Shown: piece after piece, positions 8,699 through 17,175 of the stretch | Layout of the letters: each line of letters begins with the position of its first letter | Numbering within the stretch: the first letter of the stretch is position 1 | Position numbers and translations under genes: made by a program | Notes under the pieces: generated by a model | Told to the model about the DNA's origin: nothing | The model's database searches: none | Seen by the model: the letters and a program-made list of their open reading frames with translations, nothing else | Assembly (NCBI RefSeq): GCF_016406085.1 | Contig: NZ_JAEHFJ010000001.1 | Location: forward strand, 434,001 to 498,000 | DNA: 64,000 nt | Reading direction: 5' to 3' | DNA from: Aureibaculum flavum | Lineage (GTDB): Bacteria; Bacteroidota; Bacteroidia; Flavobacteriales; Flavobacteriaceae

Positions 8699-8730
8699 CA
8701 AATGTAGAAAAAAAATGAAATAATTGACAA
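8699..8730 (-). promoter_or_regulatory. Bacteroidota-type promoter for the speA leader/operon
   Basis: On the minus strand, TTG (8730-8728) and TACATTTG (8706-8699) are separated by 21 bases, matching the TTG-N19..21-TAnnTTTG consensus. The predicted start near 8692 precedes the GTG of the leader ORF at 8680. Confidence 0.7.
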
Positions 8731-8750
8731 AAAATTATTTTATTTTAATA

Positions 8751-9398
8751 TTAATTATTCTCGAGCTTATTTTTGAACACAAACATCAGTATTATAGGGA
8801 TTGCAAGGACAATTGTAATCATCTTATTTTGCATAAAAACCTCTGGAAATAAAGCCAATGTCAATACAAAGCCTCCTACGGCTCCACCTAAGTGAGCACT
8901 ATGACCAGTATTACCTAATTGTTTTTTCATACCATACATAGAATACAGTAAATATCCTACACCAAATACATATCCAGGAATATCAAAAAACGGAAAGAAA
9001 ATAAAAGTCAACCGCATATCAGGATTTAACATAATACCTGCGTAGATTATACCCATAACTGCACCGGAAGCACCCACAGCACTATAATAAGGATCTTTTT
9101 TATGAAAACTCAATGCTAAAGTACTACCTGCCAACAAACTCCCTAAATAAATAATTACAAATTTAAAAACGCCCAATTGATCAATTACCGGATCAGCAAA
9201 AATATATAGAGCAAACATGTTAAAAAACAAATGGGCTTGATCTACATGCAAGAACCCTGACGTAAACATACGCACCTGCTCGCCATTTAAAATGGGACCA
9301 ATTTGAAATTTATATCGTTCAAAAAACGATCTATCAGAAAATCCTTTTAAAGAAATTAATACATTTATGACTATTAATGCGACTACAGCGTAATTCAT
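8751..9398 (-). CDS. Rhomboid family intramembrane serine protease
   Basis: The protein is 215 aa with about six membrane helices. The catalytic Ser111 sits in GASG, and His169 in SAHLGGAVGG forms the dyad. His56 and Asn60 (HLFFN) supply the oxyanion site. There is no extra soluble domain. Rhomboids cleave single-pass membrane proteins within the bilayer; the substrate here is unknown. It is followed on the same strand by the speA leader, which has its own promoter. Confidence 0.92.
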   Translation of the reverse strand: MNYAVVALIVINVLISLKGFSDRSFFERYKFQIGPILNGEQVRMFTSGFLHVDQAHLFFNMFALYIFADPVIDQLGVFKFVIIYLGSLLAGSTLALSFHKKDPYYSAVGASGAVMGIIYAGIMLNPDMRLTFIFFPFFDIPGYVFGVGYLLYSMYGMKKQLGNTGHSAHLGGAVGGFVLTLALFPEVFMQNKMITIVLAIPIILMFVFKNKLENN

Positions 9399-9503
9399 TT
9401 GTACTTATAATTTGTTCAAAGATAAATTATATAACGATATTTGTCGCAAATTAAATTTGATAATTTTATTTTTGCTTCACCCGCAATTACTTAAATTATG
9501 GTG

Positions 9504-9549
9504 ACCACGCTATGTGCGTGGTAAATAGGAAACATCGATGCAATCATCG
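9504..9549. repeat. Two small hairpins before the acyltransferase gene
   Basis: ACCACGC (9504-9510) and GCGTGGT (9516-9522) form a 7-bp stem with a 5-base loop. CGATG (9536-9540) and CATCG (9545-9549) form a shorter one. They lie just upstream of the ATG at 9570 in the gap to the divergent rhomboid gene. No function is assigned. Confidence 0.4.
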
Positions 9550-9569
9550 ACGAATTATTTATATTGATT

Positions 9570-10463
9570 ATGCAATTGTTAAGTTATATTCTTGTCTATC
9601 CTTTTATATGGTTGTTGTCTATTTTACCTTTCAGAGTGTTACATTTTATTTCTGATGGATTCTATTACTTACTTTACTATATCATTGGATATCGAAAAAA
9701 AGTTGTTTTCGACAATTTACAGTTAGTTTTTCCTGAAAAGTCTGATGAAGAAATTACGCGTATTGCTAAAAAGTCTTACAGACATTTTGTAGATGTTTTT
9801 GTTGAAATAATAAAACTGTTTACAATTTCGAAAAAACAATTGGCTAAAAGATATAAAATTGGCAATATTGATGCACTTAAAGACCTTGAAAAACGAAATA
9901 AAAGTAGTCTTTTAATGGGTGGGCATTACGCCAATTGGGAATGGATCTTTTTATTGAATACTCAAGTTAGTTTTAATGGCTATGCTGTATATAAAAAGAT
10001 AAATAATAAATACTTTGATAAAAAAATAATAGAAACAAGAGGTCGATTTAACACGAACTTGGTCAACACCAAAAACATCTTTTCTGTGATGAATCAAAAC
10101 ACCGAAGAGAATAGATTATCTCTTTATGGTTTTTTAGGTGATCAATCGCCGCAAGCTACTAAAGCACATTATTGGTCGCACTTTTTAGGCGTAGACAACT
10201 TACCAATACACACGGGTGCTGAGCACTTGGCAAAAAAATATGATCTTCCTGTGGTATTTTTTAAAACCAAGCGTGTAAAACGCGGATATTATGAAGTTAA
10301 TTTTGAATTGATTACCGATGAACCACAATCATTTAAAGATTATGACATCACTGATATTTACTTAAGAAAGGTTGAAGAGGAAATAAAGGAAGCTCCTGAA
10401 TACTATTTTTGGACGCATAAAAGGTTTAAACATCGGGGAAAGAATTTACTAAAAAAGAATTAG
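9570..10463 (+). CDS. Lipid A biosynthesis acyltransferase (LpxL/HtrB family)
   Basis: This inner-membrane enzyme would transfer a secondary acyl chain to lipid A. The protein is 297 aa from ATG 9570; a TTG six bases earlier is in frame but less likely. One N-terminal hydrophobic anchor (residues 1-40) is followed by the soluble domain. The catalytic HX4E motif is HYANWE (His119, Glu124). GDQSPQ and the C-terminal YYFWTHKRFKHR are typical of the family. It is monocistronic and faces away from the rhomboid gene. Which acyl group it transfers cannot be read from the sequence. Confidence 0.88.
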   Translation: MQLLSYILVYPFIWLLSILPFRVLHFISDGFYYLLYYIIGYRKKVVFDNLQLVFPEKSDEEITRIAKKSYRHFVDVFVEIIKLFTISKKQLAKRYKIGNIDALKDLEKRNKSSLLMGGHYANWEWIFLLNTQVSFNGYAVYKKINNKYFDKKIIETRGRFNTNLVNTKNIFSVMNQNTEENRLSLYGFLGDQSPQATKAHYWSHFLGVDNLPIHTGAEHLAKKYDLPVVFFKTKRVKRGYYEVNFELITDEPQSFKDYDITDIYLRKVEEEIKEAPEYYFWTHKRFKHRGKNLLKKN

Positions 10464-10520
10464 GACTAAAAGAAGTCTAGAGTCGTCGGTTTCAAATAAA
10501 TACAAATAAGCATCTAAAAA

Positions 10521-10601
10521 AATTAAAAAACACCCCTAATAAGCTTCGCTCGGTATCTTCAATGAAAATTTATTTTCATTTCGATAATCCTCAAGGGGAC
10601 A
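10521..10601. repeat. Interspersed CACCCCTAA...CTCAAGGGGACA repeat, long form
   Basis: AATTAAAAAACACCCCTAA begins at 10521 and CCTCAAGGGGACA ends at 10601. The same ends occur 1.6 kb away at 12125-12162 with only a few bases between them. Here about 45 extra bases are present, including a near-perfect hairpin AATGAAAAT/ATTTTCATT. The repeat lies in the gap between two convergent genes. Confidence 0.6.
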
Positions 10602-10611
10602 TTTACATCTA

Positions 10612-12090
10612 TTAAACCTCAAACCATTTCGCTACCAATTGCGTTTCATATTGGTCACTACCGATAAATTCAAATTCATTGGAAACGGCATTGTAATTAT
10701 AATCATTTTTCCATTCCTTAAAATTAAGGCATAAATCCTTGATGCTCTCACAAACGTAATTCACCTCTTCATTTGTAATGGTTGGATGTATTGACATTCT
10801 AATCCATCCTGGACGTTCAATTAAACAGCCTTCTTCAATTTTTGCTTTATACTGTTCAGAAGTTGGCAAATCTATATGTAATAAAATATGACCATAAGTA
10901 CCCGCACAAGAACAACCACCTCTGGTTTGAATTCCAAATTTATCATTTAACAATTTAACACCAAGGTTATAGTGTAAATCGTCTATAAAAAAGGAGAAAA
11001 TACCCAATCTATCTTCATGTTCTGCTGCCAATATATGTAAGTTATCGATCTCTTTTAATTTTTCAAAAACGTTTTCATTAATCTCATGCTCACGAGCTAA
11101 TATTTTCTCAGAACTCATTTTCTCTTTTAACTGAATAGATAATGCTATTCTTATGGTTTGCAAAAAACCAGGAGTTCCTCCATCTTCTCTTAATTCGATA
11201 TCTTCAATATACCTATGATCTCCCCATGGGTTGGTATAAGTAACTGTACCTCCACCTGGGTTGTCAGGCACTGTATTGTGATACAATTCATCACAAAAAA
11301 TTAACACTCCAGAAGTCCCCGGACCACCTAAAAATTTGTGTGGAGAAAAAAGTACCGCATCTAACTTTTCAGCTTCATCTTCAGGATGCATGTTTATTGG
11401 CACATAAGGAGCTGAACAAGCAAAATCGACAAAACAATAACCACCATAACCATGAATAATTTTTGCCATTCTATGATAATCTGTTCTAATTCCAGTAACA
11501 TTAGAACATGCCGTAATTGAAGCAATTTTTATTTTTCTATCCTTGTATTTTTCTAATAATTTTTCGAAACTTTTAAAACAAACCAACCCTTTTTCTTCAC
11601 AAGGAATTACCTCAACATCTGCAATGGTTTCCAACCAAGAAGTATGGTTAGAATGATGTTCCATATGTGTTATAAAAACAATAGGTTTTAAATCTTCTGG
11701 TACGGATGTAAAATCACGCATACTTTCTGGAACACGCAACCCTAAAATACGTTGAAATTTATTAATAACACCTGTCATACCTGTTCCCGATGTAATTAAA
11801 CAATCAGAACTCTTCGCATTAACATGTTGTTTAATAATAGCTCTCGCTTTATGATATGCATGCGTCATTGCGGAACCTGTAATTGAAGTTTCCGTATGCG
11901 TATTGGCCACAAAAGGACCAAATTCATTCATTATTTTTTCTTCAATAGGTCTATATAATCTGCCACTGGCGGTCCAGTCTGTATAAATAACTTTCTTTTT
12001 GCCATACGGAGATTCAAAGTATTGGTCAACTCCTATAATATGCTCTCTGAACTGTTGAAAATAAGACTCTAAAGAAGATTTATTACTCAT
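10612..12090 (-). CDS. Class V aminotransferase-fold PLP enzyme (cysteine desulfurase-like)
   Basis: The protein is 492 aa from ATG 12090; a longer frame to 12126 would run into the interspersed repeat. The PLP lysine is Lys252 in FSPHKFLGGPG, and the pyridine-binding Asp222 is in FVDFACSAPY. The C-terminal RGGCSCAGTYGH resembles, but does not match, the desulfurase active-site loop. It is longer than SufS/NifS (about 400 aa) and no scaffold or Fe-S genes are adjacent, so a desulfurase role is not assured. Isopenicillin-epimerase-like and other amino acid lyase activities are alternatives. Confidence 0.8.
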   Translation of the reverse strand: MSNKSSLESYFQQFREHIIGVDQYFESPYGKKKVIYTDWTASGRLYRPIEEKIMNEFGPFVANTHTETSITGSAMTHAYHKARAIIKQHVNAKSSDCLITSGTGMTGVINKFQRILGLRVPESMRDFTSVPEDLKPIVFITHMEHHSNHTSWLETIADVEVIPCEEKGLVCFKSFEKLLEKYKDRKIKIASITACSNVTGIRTDYHRMAKIIHGYGGYCFVDFACSAPYVPINMHPEDEAEKLDAVLFSPHKFLGGPGTSGVLIFCDELYHNTVPDNPGGGTVTYTNPWGDHRYIEDIELREDGGTPGFLQTIRIALSIQLKEKMSSEKILAREHEINENVFEKLKEIDNLHILAAEHEDRLGIFSFFIDDLHYNLGVKLLNDKFGIQTRGGCSCAGTYGHILLHIDLPTSEQYKAKIEEGCLIERPGWIRMSIHPTITNEEVNYVCESIKDLCLNFKEWKNDYNYNAVSNEFEFIGSDQYETQLVAKWFEV

Positions 12091-12124
12091 AGGATTTCGT
12101 TTAATTTTAGTGTTTATTATAATC

Positions 12125-12162
12125 AATTAAAAAACACCCCTAAAGTCCTCTCAAGGGGACAA
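12125..12162. repeat. Interspersed CACCCCTAA...CTCAAGGGGACA repeat, short form
   Basis: AATTAAAAAACACCCCTAA is followed within a few bases by CTCTCAAGGGGACAA. It shares 19 bases at its left end with the copy at 10521 and its right end with copies at 10591 and 21561. It lies between the aminotransferase start and the 3' side of glmM. Confidence 0.65.
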
Positions 12163-12232
12163 TACTCATGAAAATTATTTTAATACAAAGATGGTTCATC
12201 GCATTTTTATGCTTCCATCCTCTTTTGCAAAC

Positions 12233-13624
12233 TTATATTCCAGCAATCTCTGCTATTTCGTCCATAATTCTCTTTGCCAATTGATCTGCATTAGCTTGCG
12301 ATCCACTTTCTGTATATATTCTAATGATTGGCTCTGTATTAGACTTTCTCAGATGCACCCATTCGTTCGCAAAATCAACTTTTACACCATCTATCGTATT
12401 TACATCTTCGTCTTTATATTTATCAGCCATTTGAGCAAGAATAGCATCAACATCTAATTGAGGCGTGAGTTGTATTTTATTTTTACTCATAAAATAACTC
12501 GGGTAACTTTCTCTTAATGCTTTACAACTCATTTTTGATTTCGCTAAATGCGATAAGAATAAGGCGACTCCCACCAATGAATCTCTACCATAATGAGATG
12601 CAGGGTAAATTATTCCTCCATTACCTTCACCTCCAATAATAGCATTGGTATCTTTCATTAATTCTACTACATTTACTTCACCAACCGCACTAGCTTTATA
12701 AGTGCCACCGTGTTTTTCAGTGACATCACGTAAGGCTCTTGATGAGGATAAATTTGATACTGTATTACCTTTTGCTAATCCTAAAACATAATCCGCACAA
12801 GCTACCAAGGTATATTCTTCACCAAACATAGACCCATCTTCACAAATCAAAGCCAATCTATCTACATCAGGATCTACAACTATTCCTAAATCGGCATTTT
12901 CTTTAACTACTAATTCTGATATATCAACTAAATGTGCAGGTAATGGCTCTGGGTTATGAGGAAACTGTCCGTTAGGTTCACAGTATAACTTTACACATTC
13001 CACTCCTAGCCTTTCCAATAAATTAGGAATTACAATTCCTCCTGTAGAATTAACTGCATCAACAACAACTTTAAATTTTGCTTTTTTAATAGCATCAACA
13101 TCAACAAAATCGAGTTTTAATACCTCATCAATATGCTTATCCATATAACCCGATAACTTCGTATACGTCCCTAAATCATCTACTTCAGCAAACGTATACC
13201 CATCAGAATCTGCAATATTTAAAATTTCAGCACCATCTGCAGCATTTAAAAATTCACCTTTCTCATTCAATAATTTTAAAGCATTCCATTGTTTAGGATT
13301 GTGAGAAGCTGTTAAGATAATTCCTCCATTTGCTTTTTCAAGCGGAACAGCAACCTCAACAGTAGGAGTAGTTGATAAACCTAAATCTATCACACTAATT
13401 CCCATTCCCACCAACGTATTAGCCACTAAGCTACTTACCATTTTACCTGAAATACGAGCATCTCTACCCACTACAACTGTCAAGTTTTTCGAATTGTTAT
13501 TCCTCTTTATTAACCAACTACCATAGGATGCTGCAAATTTTACAGCGTCAACTGGTGTTAAATTATCATTTACGGTACCTCCAATAGTACCTCTAATTCC
13601 TGAAATTGATTTTATTAAACTCAC
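12233..13624 (-). CDS. glmM: Phosphoglucosamine mutase
   Basis: The enzyme interconverts glucosamine-6- and glucosamine-1-phosphate for UDP-GlcNAc, feeding peptidoglycan and LPS. The protein is 463 aa. Domain 1 carries the phospho-serine Ser107 in TASHNP. The Mg site is DPDVDR (251-256), the sugar loop is GEGNGG, and the C-terminal phosphate-binding loop is RKSNTEP. The length and loop sequences also fit phosphomannomutase, but the flavobacterial type with this N-terminus is usually GlmM. Confidence 0.88.
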   Translation of the reverse strand: MSLIKSISGIRGTIGGTVNDNLTPVDAVKFAASYGSWLIKRNNNSKNLTVVVGRDARISGKMVSSLVANTLVGMGISVIDLGLSTTPTVEVAVPLEKANGGIILTASHNPKQWNALKLLNEKGEFLNAADGAEILNIADSDGYTFAEVDDLGTYTKLSGYMDKHIDEVLKLDFVDVDAIKKAKFKVVVDAVNSTGGIVIPNLLERLGVECVKLYCEPNGQFPHNPEPLPAHLVDISELVVKENADLGIVVDPDVDRLALICEDGSMFGEEYTLVACADYVLGLAKGNTVSNLSSSRALRDVTEKHGGTYKASAVGEVNVVELMKDTNAIIGGEGNGGIIYPASHYGRDSLVGVALFLSHLAKSKMSCKALRESYPSYFMSKNKIQLTPQLDVDAILAQMADKYKDEDVNTIDGVKVDFANEWVHLRKSNTEPIIRIYTESGSQANADQLAKRIMDEIAEIAGI

Positions 13625-13717
13625 AAGCTTTTTTTTGATTTTGACAAAGATAATGGAAATTGAAACATTCGTGAATAAAAGATATAAAATGTTGATTTGA
13701 AGACAGAAGTTAAACGT

Positions 13718-13764
13718 GAGAATAGAGAATAGAGAATAGAGAATAGAGAATAGAGAATAGAGAA
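13718..13764. repeat. GAGAATA heptanucleotide tandem repeat, locus 1
   Basis: About 6.7 perfect copies of the 7-base unit GAGAATA lie in the gap between glmM and the DMT transporter gene, starting 8 bases beyond the stop codon of the latter. The same unit recurs at 29410-29461. Confidence 0.95.
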
Positions 13765-13771
13765 AGTAAAT

Positions 13772-14671
13772 TTAAATTTCAGACAGCTTTGTAGTTTTAT
13801 TTTTCTTTTTTAATTTAATAACACCATTCAAAATAACAGTAACTAATATAAGCAATGCTCCGTAATAAAAATTAGCAGTCATTATCTCTTTCTCTCTAAA
13901 AATAATAATAGCCAGGATAATACCGTAAATAGGTTCCAAATTTATACTTAACATCATTGTAAATGGACTTACACTTTTTAAAACTTGGTTTGATGCAGCA
14001 AAGGCATAGGCCGTACAAACAGAAGCTAAAAGCAATAAATAAAGCCAATCTGTGCTTGAAAGAACAAAGAAATGACTATTAACAGTTCCATTAATTAACA
14101 AAACGATTCCAATAAAAATAGAAGCAAAAAACAACTCATAAAAAGAAATAACAGTTGCCGAATTGTTCTTAATTAAATTGGAGTTTAAAATCGAAAAACA
14201 GGCCGATAAAAAAGAGGACAATAACGCGATTACAATACCTATAAAATATTGACCTTCCGCATTAAAAATTACGACAAGGCCAACAATTGCTAATAGTGAG
14301 AAAAGCAATTCATACGGAATCAGTTTTTTCTTAAAGACTACCCATTGAATTAAAGTTACAAACAAGGCTCCCGTTGACATGGCGGCTAATGCTATGGAAA
14401 TGGTCGCTATTTTAATGGCATAAAAGAAAGTTATCCAATGTATGGCAATCAATACACCTCCAAAAATATATCTTAATAAAACAGAAAAAGGTACTTGAAT
14501 TTTTACTTTCTTTAACCGAATAAAAGCATATAAAAATAATGTAGCCAAGGTTACTCTAAACCAAACCAAAGGAATGGCATCAATACTTATTAAAGCTCCA
14601 AGTATGGCTGTAAATCCCCAAATAAAAATTATAAAGTGAAGATGGAAATAATTTTTAGTAATAGCATTCAT
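13772..14671 (-). CDS. EamA/DMT family transporter
   Basis: The protein is 299 aa with ten predicted membrane helices arranged as two five-helix EamA repeats. It starts with FIIFIWGFTAILGALI and has the family's PLVWFRVTLATLFL segment. Such proteins export amino acids or metabolites; the substrate is unknown. Its ATG shares one base with the stop of the LptF/G gene upstream, so the two are translationally coupled. Confidence 0.88.
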   Translation of the reverse strand: MNAITKNYFHLHFIIFIWGFTAILGALISIDAIPLVWFRVTLATLFLYAFIRLKKVKIQVPFSVLLRYIFGGVLIAIHWITFFYAIKIATISIALAAMSTGALFVTLIQWVVFKKKLIPYELLFSLLAIVGLVVIFNAEGQYFIGIVIALLSSFLSACFSILNSNLIKNNSATVISFYELFFASIFIGIVLLINGTVNSHFFVLSSTDWLYLLLLASVCTAYAFAASNQVLKSVSPFTMMLSINLEPIYGIILAIIIFREKEIMTANFYYGALLILVTVILNGVIKLKKKNKTTKLSEI

Positions 14672-15756
14672 TATTTCTTAGCCTTAAAATAGAGATAGAC
14701 CGCAACAATTCCGAATAAAATATTAGGTATCCACACCATAAATAATGGATTGTACGTTGCTGAAGCTCCCAACACTTCGGTTACCTTCATAAAAAACACA
14801 TAGAGAAACATCAAACTAACACCAACTGCCAAATTAATACCAATACCTCCTCTTCTTTTTCTAGAGGCCAAGGAAACCGCAATAACCGTTAATATTATAG
14901 AAGAGACAGGTAATGTGGTTCTAGAGTATAGCTCTACTTTATATTTATTTAGATTTTTAACACCTCTATTTTCTGATTCTTTTATATGTGCATATAATTC
15001 AGGAGATGCCATTTCAATAGCCAAATAGTCAACATACAATAGGTCTTTTGGCATAAAATTAAAAGTAGTATCGAGCTTTCTACCAGATTCTATACTATCA
15101 TTTTTTTCACCAATCCAACGTTTGGCATAATTAGTAATAGTATATGTACTATCCTTTGCATTCCATTTAATAGTTCTACCAGTTAGTATATATTTTAAAT
15201 TAAGACCATCAAAGTGTTGGTATGAAAAATTATTTCCGTTGTTCCTAGAAAAAGTAAAACGCTTAAAATAGACAATATCATTTTCTGACAATTGTAAACT
15301 GGCTTCGCGTACATATGTTTTGGTTTTTTTCTCTCTACGTATATAAGCCTCATCAAATGCTTCAAGTGTTTTATTAGATTTATTTAATAAAAAATGATTG
15401 GCAGTTAAAGATATAAGTCCAATTAAAATAGCACCTAATAAATAAGGTTTTAAAAATCTTTTATAGGGAATACCTGCACTATGAATAGCTACAATTTCTG
15501 TATTAGAAGCTAATTTTGAAGTAAATAATATGGTAGAAATAAAAAGTGCCAATGGCATAAATGTATTTCCATAATTGATAATAAAAGGAATATAATAGTT
15601 GCTTATTATTTCTCCTACACCTAAGTCAGCATGATCTAAAAATTTACTATACTTTTCTGAAATATCTATAGCAACAGTTATAGGTATCAAAATTAGTAAT
15701 GTAAAAATAAAAGTGGTAAAGTACTTTTTTAGTATGTATTTATCCAGAATTCTCAT
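14671..15756 (-). CDS. LptF/LptG family LPS export permease
   Basis: The protein is 361 aa and fits the YjgP/YjgQ family that forms the membrane part of the LptB2FG LPS exporter. The N-terminus ILDKYILKKYFTTFIFTLL is the characteristic first helix. Three N-terminal helices are followed by a periplasmic jellyroll domain (about residues 120-270) and three C-terminal helices. Without the paralogue in view I cannot decide between LptF and LptG. It overlaps the downstream DMT transporter by one base. lptD lies 28 kb away. Confidence 0.87.
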   Translation of the reverse strand: MRILDKYILKKYFTTFIFTLLILIPITVAIDISEKYSKFLDHADLGVGEIISNYYIPFIINYGNTFMPLALFISTILFTSKLASNTEIVAIHSAGIPYKRFLKPYLLGAILIGLISLTANHFLLNKSNKTLEAFDEAYIRREKKTKTYVREASLQLSENDIVYFKRFTFSRNNGNNFSYQHFDGLNLKYILTGRTIKWNAKDSTYTITNYAKRWIGEKNDSIESGRKLDTTFNFMPKDLLYVDYLAIEMASPELYAHIKESENRGVKNLNKYKVELYSRTTLPVSSIILTVIAVSLASRKRRGGIGINLAVGVSLMFLYVFFMKVTEVLGASATYNPLFMVWIPNILFGIVAVYLYFKAKK

Positions 15757-15912
15757 CTCAACCTAATAGCTATCTTAAAGTTAAAATTTTTGTCAATCTG
15801 AATTTCTTCAGATTTTAATAAAACGAGATGTTCACTATCTACAATTCTGAATTAAATTCAAAATATCCTTCTAAAAGGTGAAAAACAAACTTTCTCTTTT
15901 TATTATTTTATA

Positions 15913-17043
15913 TTATAATCTTTTATCCATTTGTTTTACCATCCTGTTTTTCCAAGTGGTAAAATCTCCTGCTAAGATATGTTTTCTAGCTTCACGAACC
16001 AACCACATATAAAATCCTAAATTGTGTATGGTTGCAATTTGCTTTGCTAAGTATTCCTTTGCAACAAACAAATGACGCAAATAAGCCTTAGAATATTGAG
16101 TATCTACAAACGTAATATTCATTTCGTCTATAGGAGAAAAATCATCTTCCCATTTTTTGTTCTTAATATTAATACTACCGTGTGCCGTAAATAACATACC
16201 ATTTCTTGCATTTCTTGTGGGCATTACACAATCAAACATATCGACACCTAAAGCTATATTTTCTAAAATATTTATAGGTGTACCAACGCCCATTAAATAA
16301 CGTGGTTTATCTTCAGGTAACACACTGCAAACAATATCTGTCATTTCATACAATTCTTCAGCTGGCTCACCTACAGAGAGCCCACCAATGGCATTACCTT
16401 CTGCTCCCATTGACGCGATAAATTCAGCAGATTGTTTACGTAAATCTTTATACGTACTCCCTTGAACAATTGGAAAAAACGCTTGCTTAAAGTCGTAAAT
16501 TTCAGGTGTTTTCTCTAAATGATTGATACATCGTTTTAACCAACGATGCGTCATATGCATTGAATTCTTAGCATAATTATATTCACAAGGGTACGGCGTA
16601 CATTCGTCAAACGCCATGATAATATCAGCACCTATACTTCGTTGAATATCCATAGAGGATTCTGGTGTAAAAAAATGCATTGAACCGTCTATATGCGATT
16701 TAAACTTTACGCCTTTTTCATTAATCTTATTATTACCAGAAAGCGAATACACTTGATAGCCTCCACTATCAGTTAATATGGGCCTGTCCCAATTCATGAA
16801 TTTATGCAATCCACCTGCTTTTTCTAAAATTTTAGTACCCGGGCGTAAATACAAATGATATGTATTTCCTAGAATAATATCTGCATTGATATCTTTCTTA
16901 AGCTCTTGTTGATGAACACCTTTTACAGATGCTACAGTACCTACAGGCATAAAAATAGGAGTTTCTATTTCTCCATGATCAGTTGTTATAGTACCTGCTC
17001 TTGCTTTGGAAGTAGTATCAGTTATTTTTAAATCAAACTTCAT
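15913..17043 (-). CDS. tgt: tRNA-guanine transglycosylase
   Basis: The enzyme exchanges guanine-34 for a queuine precursor in GUN-anticodon tRNAs. The protein is 376 aa. It has MPVGTVASVK, DSGGYQVYSL, GGLSVGEP and the nucleophile Asp in FDCVMPTRNARNG. The usual zinc motif CxCxxC before the YSRAYLxHL segment is replaced by IDEMNITFVDTQYSKAYLRH, with no Cys at all, while the distal His in TIHNLGFY is kept. It lies 157 bases upstream of the LptF/G gene on the same strand. Confidence 0.94.
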   Translation of the reverse strand: MKFDLKITDTTSKARAGTITTDHGEIETPIFMPVGTVASVKGVHQQELKKDINADIILGNTYHLYLRPGTKILEKAGGLHKFMNWDRPILTDSGGYQVYSLSGNNKINEKGVKFKSHIDGSMHFFTPESSMDIQRSIGADIIMAFDECTPYPCEYNYAKNSMHMTHRWLKRCINHLEKTPEIYDFKQAFFPIVQGSTYKDLRKQSAEFIASMGAEGNAIGGLSVGEPAEELYEMTDIVCSVLPEDKPRYLMGVGTPINILENIALGVDMFDCVMPTRNARNGMLFTAHGSINIKNKKWEDDFSPIDEMNITFVDTQYSKAYLRHLFVAKEYLAKQIATIHNLGFYMWLVREARKHILAGDFTTWKNRMVKQMDKRL

Positions 17044-17175
17044 GCTTATTTTTTGATTGGCGTATAATGATTAACGGCTTTAGATTTTTTACAATTCAAT
17101 TCACATGTATACGTTACAAATGTGATGCCTTAAGTTATTTAGGATAAATACCTTAACTGATTATTTAATGCTAAC

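Noticed and set aside
12191-12457. 88-codon plus-strand ORF
   Set aside because: It is antisense to the glmM C-terminus and begins in the gap; its Cys/Ile-rich product has no family features.
13718-13764. CRISPR-like array
   Set aside because: The 7-base units are contiguous with no spacers, so it is a simple tandem repeat.
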